NCBI GenBank assembly: GCA_965216025.1
Contig: CBDCEX010000009.1
Coordinates: forward strand, 62,001-126,000
Direction: 5' to 3'
Length of the DNA: 64,000 bases
Origin: JADFQT01 sp965216025
GTDB taxonomy: Bacteria > Chloroflexota > Dehalococcoidia > Lucifugimonadales > UBA3495
Below are positions 25,482 through 33,199 of this stretch, in pieces (within the stretch, counting starts at the first letter, position 1; every line of letters starts with the position of its first letter). The notes beneath the pieces are model-generated. The model was not told the origin of the DNA. It did not search any database and saw only the letters and a program-made list of their open reading frames with translations. The translations under genes and the position numbers were made by a program.

Positions 25482-26105
25482 TCAACCCTTACATCCCCCC
25501 ACTGAGTAGTTGTGCACCACAGATGCAAGGCTTTGACCATCCACAAAGTAATCAACCAGTATGCCCTTAGAAGGATAAGTCTTCGACTGAATACACCACC
25601 CTCTTATCTGAAGTCGACTCTTCTCTTTCAACTGCCCGGGTTTGGTCTGGAAATCCGCATCCGGTTTCGAGTACCAGTTAGAGATAGCCTGGTTGACCAT
25701 CCTTTGATGATAGTCCATGCCAATTGGCGTTTGGGGGGTCATGCACCCCAAATCATCAAAAATCATCAGAGTATCCGACCCGGTCAGGCTCTCGTAGAAA
25801 TACGAAACCGAATCGTCAGCCGTAGCCGACTGCGTATACCAGCAATCCTCGCCATAATCGTTCTGAACGTACCCCTTCAAGTTGCCTATTCTCAGGCCAT
25901 CCGCGGAAAGTTTGTCAACCATTCTGTTGACCTCCAGCAGCCCTTTGGTCCGTACAGCTCCGTCGCTGTTGACGGGTTCGGGCGATAATGGTTGGTCCGG
26001 GGTATGAGAGCTGGGCGCAGGATCTTCGCTGTCTGCTACGTCTGACCCGCAGGCGATGCTCAGCAGAAAAAGCGCCACCAGGAGAATCCGAGATAGTCCA
26101 CCCAC
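25482..26105 (-). CDS. Predicted lipoprotein of unknown function
   Basis: The 207-residue product has a signal peptide ending LLSIAC (lipobox Cys19), followed by a Pro/Ser-rich linker. The mature domain contains four or more further Cys (EDCWYTQ, DLGCMTPQ, RGWCIQ, GGCKG) that could form disulfides. It is likely exported and lipid-anchored. No family recognised. Confidence 0.65.
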   Translation of the reverse strand: MGGLSRILLVALFLLSIACGSDVADSEDPAPSSHTPDQPLSPEPVNSDGAVRTKGLLEVNRMVDKLSADGLRIGNLKGYVQNDYGEDCWYTQSATADDSVSYFYESLTGSDTLMIFDDLGCMTPQTPIGMDYHQRMVNQAISNWYSKPDADFQTKPGQLKEKSRLQIRGWCIQSKTYPSKGILVDYFVDGQSLASVVHNYSVGGCKG

Positions 26106-26385
26106 AGCAAGACCTCCCTCCGATCGTCTTCGCCGTACACTCGGACCCTTTTTCGATAGTGTCTGTGGGCTGCCGGAACACCTGGAAACTGTGTCCGCAC
26201 TTGGCAGTTATATTGAAAACCGGTCGTGATTCCCATTCCCCCTACGAAATACTGTAATCTGCCATTTCTTTCTCCAAGCACACGTTAACCTTACGTAGGT
26301 TTGTCACTCTACCCATCCCGTCCCAGGGTGACCTGCCGCAGGGGGAGAGGGAGATCCCCGAGCGTGATGACGGGATCACAGGGCA

Positions 26386-26622
26386 TCAACGAGACTTCTT
26401 CCTGAAGGCCTTGGCCACCTTCCAAGCGCCAAAGGCGACAGCCCCAACCGCAACAGCAGGAACCGCCACTACTGCCACGGCGGGAATGGCTATTGCCCCA
26501 CCGCCGATTGCCAGTCCTGCCCCACCCAAGCCGCCCAAGCCCGCACCTGCCGCAGCACCAGCTGCGCCTGCGGCTACGTCATCCTTTCCAATCTGCTTTT
26601 CTGGTCCCTTGTTCGTAGGCAT
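26386..26622 (-). CDS. Gly/Ala-rich membrane-active-looking peptide
   Basis: ATG 26622 has AGGAG seven bases upstream and gives 78 residues. A short polar head (MPTNKGPEKQIGKDD) is followed by about 50 residues made almost only of Gly, Ala, Val, Ile and Leu, with GxxxG-like spacing (GLGGLGGAGLAIGGGAIAIP). It ends in a basic tail (WKVAKAFRKKSR). It should insert in or associate with membranes. Glycine-zipper bacteriocins and small toxins look similar, but no maturation or immunity gene is recognisable nearby. A longer upstream frame exists without a ribosome binding site. Confidence 0.5.
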   Translation of the reverse strand: MPTNKGPEKQIGKDDVAAGAAGAAAGAGLGGLGGAGLAIGGGAIAIPAVAVVAVPAVAVGAVAFGAWKVAKAFRKKSR

Positions 26623-26801
26623 ATCCTGCTCCTGAAACCCTGTTATGGTGGTGATTCCCGCTTCCACGGCCTCCAGCTTGGCCTTCAGGACCATCACCAG
26701 GCCCCGCCAGGCCTGTCGCTCCGCCTGCTCGGGGGCGCTCTGCCGTGACGGCCGCCCCTGTCCGGCCATGCCTGCGGCCCTTCCTGATTTCCGACCCCGC
26801 C

Positions 26802-29800
26802 CTATCCGCCCGGCCCGCTGACGGTTATCTCCAGCCGGTTGGACAGCGGCCTGCCGTCCCCGGTGCAGATCGCGCCCTGCGCGTTGCAGTCCGTGGTTGC
26901 GGGCAGCACGATGGTCACGTCGCCGTTGGAGTCCGGTTCGACGACGACCTCCCAGCCGATGTTGCTGAGCGGTTCCAGGCGGCGCGCGCCGGTTACCGAG
27001 CCCCCCGTCACCGTGAAGGCGTGGTCCCGCATGATCTTGTAGCTGAAGCCCGTTTTCGGCTCCTCGCTGAAGGCGATCCTGATCCTGAACTCGTCGCTGC
27101 CGTTGTGGGACGGTGGGGCGCTCTCGACGCTGGCCGTCAGCGGCGTCTTCGACTGGATGTTCACCGTGGACTCGCTCCCCGTCCCCGCGCTCACCCTGGC
27201 GGGCAGCGGCGTCCCGAAGGTGAGCTTCACGCTCTCCCCGTCGTCGTCCACGTCGTCCTGGGTGGCGCTGAAGGTGAAGGTCTTGAGCACCTCACCGGAA
27301 TCGAAGGTCACGCTGGCCGGTACGCCCGAGTAGTCCGCAGAGCTGGCTCCGTCCCGGACCGTCACGGTCCCGCTGACGGTGACGGTCCGTTCGGGGTCCA
27401 CGTCGAGGGTCACCGTCACCTCCACCGTACCGCCCTCGGTCACGGAGTGGGCGGAGCTCCCGAAACTCACCGCCACCGCGGGATCGTCGTCGTCCTGCTG
27501 GGCGGGGGGCGGAGGCGGGGCGAACAGCCGTGCGTAGCTGGTCAGCGACTCCTCGTTGCCGGCATCGTCGCTGAAGGTGACCCTCACCTGGATGGCCTTG
27601 CCCGCGTCGTCGTCGGTCATGGTGTAGGTGGAGCTTATCGCTCCCTCGATGTCGGTGTCGGAGCGGAGCCACTGGTAGGCGAAGACCGCTCCCGTCAGAC
27701 CGTCCTCATCCTCGATATTTTCCGTGGTCGCGGTCAGCGTCTCGCCGGCCAGCAGTGACCCGATGATGCCGGGCCCGCCGGTGGCCGGGCTGTTGGCGGC
27801 CTGGTTCTGCGAAGGGGCGGGGATGGGTTCGTTGGTATGGACACGGAGCATATTGGAAGGCGCACTGTCTCCCGCTTCGTTGACTGCGATGACGCGCACA
27901 TCATAGGCGCTACCCGGCGTCAACCCCCTGATAGTCCAACCCGGCACTTCCTCTCCGGGACGCGGTACGTAAACATTCTGCGAAACGGCCGGCGTATCCC
28001 ACATGCCGGCGGCTGTCTTCCATTGGACTTTGTAGCTGACACCCGGCGGGGCGCCGTCGTTCCTCACCTGGGGGCGGACCCAACGCAGGAGCACACTCCG
28101 GAGTTGGACTCCCCGTGCCTCCAGATAGAGGGGCGGACCCATCACCTCCGGCGTCCGGTCTGCCCGCGGATCCTCCACAATCCGCAGCTTGTACTCTTTG
28201 CCCTCTGCCCAGGCGTAGTTCAGCTCGTACAGATCGAGGCCGTACCATCTCCACTTGTGGCCACAGCAGAATTTGGCTTCGTTGAACGGCAGCTTCGCCT
28301 CCAGCGTGGCGCCGTCTTGGTTGGTGCTGATGTACAGCGTCCAATCGAGATAGTCCTGGTTGGGCATCTCCCAATAGCCCATAGGGTCGGTCGCGCTCAG
28401 GTTGCCCAGCCCAAAGAGCGATTTTGAACGTTCCGGTATGTGGAACGGCGGTCTGACGTACGTCCCACCCCCCGGATTCGCACCAAGGCTGCTCGAGTAA
28501 ACCTTGTACCTGAACTCATTGTGGGTAAACTCAAGCATGTCCTGGTCGTCGTGGTCCCTGTGGTACCAACGAAGCGGCTTTGTGCCGGCGGCGTCGGATG
28601 GGAACCTATCGGCATACGCCACGGTGCCACACCAAATGTCGCCGCTCTCGCAGCCTAGAGGGATGTCCTCGTCCTCCCTGATCGTCAGCGTCACGTCGTC
28701 CGGGTCGGTTATCCCCACGCTGTTCACCGCCGTCCCGCTCACCGCCACCGTCCGGTTCCAGGTGTAGGCGTCGTCGTTCACCGCCGTGATGGTCACCACC
28801 CCCGTGCTGTTCGTGTCCCCCGCCGGGATGGTCAGGGTCGTGTTCCCGGTCAGCGTCGTGGTGTCCGCCGGGTTCACCGACACCGTGACCGTCGTGGTCG
28901 CGCTGGACGCCGACGGTACGCTCGCCGTAACCGTGCTCGCATTTCCCGTCCCGCTCTCGTTGATCGTCGCCGGCGTCAGCTCCAGGGTCACCTTCCCCGC
29001 CGCCGCGTCGTCGTCGATGATCGTCAGCGTCACGTCGTCCGGGTCGGTTACCCCCACGCTGTTCACCGCCGTCCCGCTCACCGCCACCGTCCGGTTCCCG
29101 GTGTAGGCGTCGTCGTTCACCGCCGTGATGGTCACCACCCCCGTGCTGTTCGTGTCCCCCGCCGGGATGGTCAGGGTCGTGTTCCCGGTCAGCGGCGTGG
29201 TGTCCGCCGGGTTCACCGACACCGTGACCGTCGTGGCCGCGCTGGACGCCGACGGTATGCTCGCCGTAACCGTGCTCGCATTCCCCGTCCCGCTCTCGTT
29301 GATCGTCGCCGGCGTCAGCGCCAGGGCCACCTTCCCCGCCGGCGCGTCGTCGTCGTCGTCGTCGGTGATGTTGACCGTCGACTCGGTCGTCGTTCCTGTC
29401 TGCACCGTGGCGGGCAGCGTCCCGAAGGTGAGCAGGACGCTCTCTCCGTCGTCGTCAACCGTGTCCTGCGTCGCGGTGAAGGTGAACGCCTTCGAGGTCT
29501 CCCCCGCGCTGAACGTCACGTTCGCCGGCACGCCGGAGTAGTCGGCGGAAGACGTGGCGCCCTGGGGCGTATGGGTGACCGATACCGTCACGGCGCTCGC
29601 CGGCGCCGAGGTGACCTTCACCTCCACGCTCACCTCGGCGCCTTCGGCGACCGTGTAGGCGTTCTGGCCGAAGGAGACCTCCGGGGGGTCGTCGTCGGTG
29701 ATGGTGAGCGTCGTCTCGTCCGGCGTTCCCGCGCGCACCCCGCCCGACAGGTCCGGCCCGAACCCGAGCAGGACGCTCTCACCCTCGTCGTCAAACGTGT

Positions 29801-30449
29801 CCTGCGTCGCGGTGAAGGTGAACGTCATCTCGGTGGGCCCACCTGCGTTGAACGTCATGCTGTCCGGCACGCCGGAGTAGTCGACGGAGGATGCGCCGTC
29901 CTGCTCCATCGTTACGATGGGGATGGTGACGGTGCGCTCCGGGTCCGCGCTCAGCGTGACCGTGACGGACTGCGTCGCGCCCTCGGCCACCGTGTGAGAT
30001 TCCTGCCCGAACGACGCCGTCACCTGCGGATGAGTCAATACCGACATCCGCAGCACTATCTTGCCGTTGGGTTCCAGCTCGAGCTCTGCTGCGAAGGTTA
30101 CCCACTCCTCTGTCGACATCGGGTCTGCTGGGGAGGCCAGAGCCGAGAAATCCAGCGTCCAGCCGGACTCGCTGCCCGGGTCGAGCTCCGCCGCCGGCCC
30201 ATCCAGGATAACGTTCTCGCCCCATTCGGAGATCCCCGCGGCGCCCAAGGTCGGCGCCTCGGTTCCCTCCATGAGCGGCGAAGACGTCAGCACCGCCCAG
30301 TATTTGGTGTCCGGCGCCAGCGGGAAACCGGGATGGACCAGATCCTCAAAAGTTCTGGTGTTGCCGTCCCACAACCGCGTCGGGTTTATCCGACCATGTC
30401 GCCCGGTTGTCGTCCAGGGATAAAATCTCATGATGGCCACGGCGGTCAC
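26802..30449 (-). CDS. Large Calx-beta / fibronectin type III repeat protein
   Basis: The 1215-residue frame contains several Calx-beta domains (VSFGQNAYTVAEGAEVSVEV type, each closing with TLTITDDD). Two almost identical 113-residue repeats lie at about residues 365-590. A WD/Trp-rich domain follows (CCGHKWRWYGLDLYELNYAW), then a fibronectin type III domain (RSVLLRWVRPQ ... RVIAVNEAGDSAPSN) and a Cadherin/Ig-like module. Such proteins are extracellular adhesins that bind calcium through the DDD loops. No signal peptide is visible at ATG 30449. A better start with AGGAG seven bases upstream is at 30540 in another frame, so the N-terminus may be frameshifted in the 30350-30450 interval. Confidence 0.8.
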   Translation of the reverse strand: MTAVAIMRFYPWTTTGRHGRINPTRLWDGNTRTFEDLVHPGFPLAPDTKYWAVLTSSPLMEGTEAPTLGAAGISEWGENVILDGPAAELDPGSESGWTLDFSALASPADPMSTEEWVTFAAELELEPNGKIVLRMSVLTHPQVTASFGQESHTVAEGATQSVTVTLSADPERTVTIPIVTMEQDGASSVDYSGVPDSMTFNAGGPTEMTFTFTATQDTFDDEGESVLLGFGPDLSGGVRAGTPDETTLTITDDDPPEVSFGQNAYTVAEGAEVSVEVKVTSAPASAVTVSVTHTPQGATSSADYSGVPANVTFSAGETSKAFTFTATQDTVDDDGESVLLTFGTLPATVQTGTTTESTVNITDDDDDDAPAGKVALALTPATINESGTGNASTVTASIPSASSAATTVTVSVNPADTTPLTGNTTLTIPAGDTNSTGVVTITAVNDDAYTGNRTVAVSGTAVNSVGVTDPDDVTLTIIDDDAAAGKVTLELTPATINESGTGNASTVTASVPSASSATTTVTVSVNPADTTTLTGNTTLTIPAGDTNSTGVVTITAVNDDAYTWNRTVAVSGTAVNSVGITDPDDVTLTIREDEDIPLGCESGDIWCGTVAYADRFPSDAAGTKPLRWYHRDHDDQDMLEFTHNEFRYKVYSSSLGANPGGGTYVRPPFHIPERSKSLFGLGNLSATDPMGYWEMPNQDYLDWTLYISTNQDGATLEAKLPFNEAKFCCGHKWRWYGLDLYELNYAWAEGKEYKLRIVEDPRADRTPEVMGPPLYLEARGVQLRSVLLRWVRPQVRNDGAPPGVSYKVQWKTAAGMWDTPAVSQNVYVPRPGEEVPGWTIRGLTPGSAYDVRVIAVNEAGDSAPSNMLRVHTNEPIPAPSQNQAANSPATGGPGIIGSLLAGETLTATTENIEDEDGLTGAVFAYQWLRSDTDIEGAISSTYTMTDDDAGKAIQVRVTFSDDAGNEESLTSYARLFAPPPPPAQQDDDDPAVAVSFGSSAHSVTEGGTVEVTVTLDVDPERTVTVSGTVTVRDGASSADYSGVPASVTFDSGEVLKTFTFSATQDDVDDDGESVKLTFGTPLPARVSAGTGSESTVNIQSKTPLTASVESAPPSHNGSDEFRIRIAFSEEPKTGFSYKIMRDHAFTVTGGSVTGARRLEPLSNIGWEVVVEPDSNGDVTIVLPATTDCNAQGAICTGDGRPLSNRLEITVSGPGG
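28681..29355. repeat. Two tandem 339-bp repeats inside the Calx-beta gene
   Basis: ATCGTCAGCGTCACGTCGTC recurs at 28681 and 29020, and the sequence stays nearly identical through the unit (period 339 bp, 113 codons). The near identity suggests a recent duplication and a risk of unequal recombination changing the domain number. Confidence 0.85.
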
Positions 30450-30708
30450 GGTGCTGCACCACCAGCAGGCGGTCGGCGTACCGAGTCAGCACCCGGCTGG
30501 CGTCGCCCTGAGGATTCAGTGGATCGGTCAGGTTTGTCATGGAAGTCTCCTCGTCAGCTTCAGCAGAGATTACACTGACAGTCTAGATCGTGAAAAAGTA
30601 CCAGGCTCTGCGAGTCGGATCACCGGAGCCGCGTGGAGCTGCCCGCCCGCCGTTGGAAGTCCTCCCGCATGCCGGCCCGCTGACCGAGAGACAGGCTGCC
30701 CTTGATCT

Positions 30709-30755
30709 TGGACAACGTCTGCTGATCTTTGTTACTATCACGTAAGAGTAACAAA
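30709..30755 (+). promoter_or_regulatory. Promoter with palindromic operator before a small HTH-like gene
   Basis: TTGGAC at 30709-30714 and TACTAT at 30733-30738 (18-bp spacer) form a promoter. The inverted repeat TTTGTTACT / AGTAACAAA (30728-30736 and 30747-30755, 10-bp spacer) covers the -10 region and the start site, as expected for autorepression. Confidence 0.55.
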
Positions 30756-30777
30756 CTCATGCATGAAGGAGCGCACT

Positions 30778-31113
30778 ATGCAGGACGCACGGGATACGGA
30801 GACTTCGAGGAGAAAGGCCGAGGCGCGGGCATGGTGCAGGGAACTCTTGACGCCGAACGGGGCCGCGACTCTCTTCGGCATTTCAGACGCCGCAGTCCGT
30901 CAGGCACGCCTCCGGATGCGTGTTGATAGTCCCTTTACCCTGGAGGTGGGCGGCCGCCCCGCGGATCTCCTGACTCTGGGGAGCGCGGTGGCCTATTGGA
31001 GAGAGCCACCGGCCGACACACTGGACCTGATGAGAGAGAATGGGTTGCTCATAACCATCTGCGGCAACACCTTCAATGTGCTGCACACCCGTCCCATGAT
31101 CTGTGTGAGATGA
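30778..31113 (+). CDS. Putative DNA-binding protein, unknown family
   Basis: ATG 30778 is preceded by AAGGAG at seven bases and gives 111 residues. The middle (LLTPNGAATLFGISDAAVRQ, then ARLRMRVDSPFTLEVGG) looks like a helix-turn-helix followed by a beta hairpin. The C-terminus is less regular. The palindrome over its promoter supports an autoregulatory role. It is flanked by small membrane-protein genes on the other strand. Function is inferred from the helix pattern only. Confidence 0.55.
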   Translation: MQDARDTETSRRKAEARAWCRELLTPNGAATLFGISDAAVRQARLRMRVDSPFTLEVGGRPADLLTLGSAVAYWREPPADTLDLMRENGLLITICGNTFNVLHTRPMICVR

Positions 31114-31332
31114 AACCGGCTCCAGTTCCCTGCCGCTGGGGTGCGCCAGATAAATACCTGAGGTATAACGCCGGCAGGATTCGGTTTTTCGTGGAGTGGA
31201 GAGTCGGGGGCTCTGCTTTTCGGGTTGCAACGGTTACAAAAAGAATGTTCAAGTAAGTTTCGTCCGAAGGGTACCATCCCTCCGGACGAGCAGGTGAGAG
31301 AGTCCCAATTGTCTCACTTGGTGCAAGGACGA

Positions 31333-31614
31333 TCACCCAACTGAATCGGGCAGCTCGTGGAACACCGGCGGACTGCCGTCGGCGTGGGTGTGCCCCTGCA
31401 GGTAGGCCAGCAACTCCCGGTGGTTGCGGTCAATCCGGTCAATTAACCGTTGTTCCATCGTTCGCATATCTTCCCGCAAGTCCTGCACGTCACCCCGAAC
31501 AATTCGTAAAAGCCAATAAACCCATCCCACGAAAAGGGTTACTGGCGCCACCAACGTGCCTGCTATTGCGGCGAAGGCCTGCCACTCTACCATCGTGCCT
31601 TCCACCAATCTCAT
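31333..31614 (-). CDS. Small membrane protein with a coiled coil, possibly 5'-truncated
   Basis: The 93-residue product from ATG 31614 has one transmembrane helix (AFAAIAGTLVAPVTLFVGWVYWLL) and then a charged helix (DVQDLREDMRTMEQRLIDRI). The reading frame continues upstream with protein-like sequence (DAEIARRTVGEAKQWAKELE) right up to the lone IS701-type end at 31713. The original gene was therefore longer and probably cut there. Holin-like or phage accessory proteins share this design, but no specific family is recognised. Confidence 0.5.
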   Translation of the reverse strand: MRLVEGTMVEWQAFAAIAGTLVAPVTLFVGWVYWLLRIVRGDVQDLREDMRTMEQRLIDRIDRNHRELLAYLQGHTHADGSPPVFHELPDSVG

Positions 31615-31712
31615 GATTCGTTGCTCTCGAGTTTCTTCTTCATCCTGCCGGGGATCTTCCAGTTCTTTGGCCCACTGTTTCGCCTCCCCTACCGTCCGGC
31701 GTGCTATCTCCG

Positions 31713-31729
31713 CGTCGTTGTAATACTAG
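31713..31729. mobile_element. Solitary IS701/MITE A-type end
   Basis: CGTCGTTGTAATACTAG matches the right end of MITE A (1371-1388) and the IS701 end. No partner end was found within a few hundred bases to the left. It separates the coding remnants of two minus-strand genes, so it marks an incomplete or partly deleted insertion. Confidence 0.55.
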
Positions 31730-32010
31730 TCCCTCCGGCTGGACCACAGGGCCATTGTCATCGCTGTTGCGAACATCAGCAATGCCGATCCCAACCACGC
31801 CGCGGCCTCACGGCCCGTGCCTTGATTTATCGCGAGTAAACCGGCCACGATGAAGGGAGTTGCGAAGCCGCCCCCGATGACCAGTCCAAGTTTGGCCATT
31901 CCCCGGTGTTTACCGACGTATCCCCGGGTTCTCTTCCACCACCCGTCCCGGTTCGCCTGTTGCTCCGTGGTTCTTGAGGTCACCTTCATCATCTTTCTTG
32001 GGAGTCTCAA
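31726..32010 (-). CDS. Small two-helix membrane protein
   Basis: A 94-residue protein with a basic N-terminus (RKMMKVTSRTTEQQANRDGW) and two hydrophobic helices (LGLVIGGGFATPFIVAGLLA and AAAWLGSALLMFATAMTMAL). Its stop codon TAG is supplied by the lone IS701-type end, so the C-terminus may be cut. No family recognised; an inner-membrane location is likely. Confidence 0.5.
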   Translation of the reverse strand: MRLPRKMMKVTSRTTEQQANRDGWWKRTRGYVGKHRGMAKLGLVIGGGFATPFIVAGLLAINQGTGREAAAWLGSALLMFATAMTMALWSSRRD

Positions 32011-32091
32011 CCGTTCCTATCCTATCACCAGCCTCCCAGTCAACGTTTACGTGGACTTGAGAAAATTATGGAGTGGGTGCTGCTTCCCTAA

Positions 32092-32593
32092 ACCCACATT
32101 TCCCATATGGCTAAAAAGCTTTCTCAGTAATTCGTCGATGGTCTTTCAACCATTGTCTAATTATGGGCCCTTTGTGCGTGTTCCCAGCTATAATAACTCC
32201 ATGATATGTCCGCTTTGCAGTAAGATGCCGTAGGCATCATGGAGGCACCTGATGGGTGACGGCGAAAATGCCCCTCTCCGGCTCCAATTCAACCCCAAAG
32301 TCCGCCTGGAATTTCACGGCTCAACCATCACCTCCGACGCTGGTCTTCTTGCCTTTCGAGAGTTTGATGATGCCTTGGGCCTTACCGAAATCGCTGAGGA
32401 CTACCTCCAGGAAAGCCGTACCGGACGCAATATCCTCCACCACCTGGTTCCGCTGCTAAGACAGTCGATCTACAGCCGCTTGGTCGGCTACGACGACACC
32501 AATGACGCAGTGCGCCTTTCCCAAGACCCAGCCATGCGAGTGATCGTGGGATGGCAAGGCTCGGAGCGGAAAGGAGCCAGCACCAGTGAGATG
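32092..32593 (+). mobile_element. IS1380-family left-end fragment
   Basis: From ACCCACATTTCCCATATGGC at 32092 the DNA is nearly identical to the left end and first 114 codons of the IS1380 copy at 51398-53032. It diverges abruptly after GTGAGATGG at about 32593. The rest of the IS is absent, so this is the remnant of an insertion followed by deletion or recombination. Confidence 0.85.
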
Positions 32594-33073
32594 GACCTCG
32601 ACCCCGAGAACGACATGTTCATGGTAATGACCGGTGACTGGAGCGACGTGATCACAGGCCTAAGAACCGAAGGAGCAGAGGGTTACCAGCCCAGTTGGCA
32701 AATTCCAGAATCTCACCAAGACGAGATAGGACGCTACCTAGGCAAGCCTATCTTCATCCAACGCTCCCAAGAAGAAAGGCACCTTTACCTCATTGATACC
32801 AAACAGTGGGGACACTTCGTAAGGAAACAATTCGAAGGAGATCAGGACCTCTCCATACAAGTCGCCGCCATCTCGGAGGAGCGAGCGCGGGAACTCCTAC
32901 AGGAAAATCCGCTCCACTTTGGACAAGAACCCGACGAAGCGTCGAAGATTCGGAAACTTCGAACCCTAGTCCAAGTGGATGTCAGAACCCGGACCCAGTT
33001 CCAAGTTAAGGATCCAACCGGAGCGCGGCACATTGTGGGGGCCAAACAGGTTGCAAGAGAACCCAGGGAATGA
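32252..33073 (+). pseudogene. Chimera: IS1380 transposase N-terminus fused to a foreign C-terminus
   Basis: The first 114 residues (MGDGENAPLRLQFNPKVRLE and on) match the IS1380 transposase at 51557. From about residue 115 the frame continues into an unrelated 159-residue stretch beginning DLDPENDMFMVMTGDWSDV and ending HIVGAKQVAREPRE, with no match to the transposase. That second part has the same codon style as the restriction genes immediately downstream. It is most simply the 3' end of another gene of that cluster, joined in frame by the IS junction at 32593. It has no recognisable motif. Translation of the fusion is possible through the IS ribosome binding site (GGAGG). Confidence 0.75.
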
Positions 33074-33199
33074 GGAGGCGCATCTCCGATAGAGCGGAGA
33101 AGGAACAGAACATCAATGTTGTACCATGTGAAACATGTCTTCTGTAACGGAGCAACTGCAAACCACAGATCCATCTGACAATTGAAGGAGCCGACCAAC

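Noticed and set aside
26745..30578. Long open frames on the plus strand opposite the Calx-beta gene (about 26745-27758 and 29571-30578)
   Set aside because: They are mirror frames produced by repetitive GC-rich codons of the true minus-strand gene; their translations are Arg/His/Gly-rich with no domain.
33125..33137. CATGT-GAA-ACATG palindrome before the restriction gene as a control-protein operator
   Set aside because: Only five-base arms, no control gene recognised, and such short palindromes are expected by chance.
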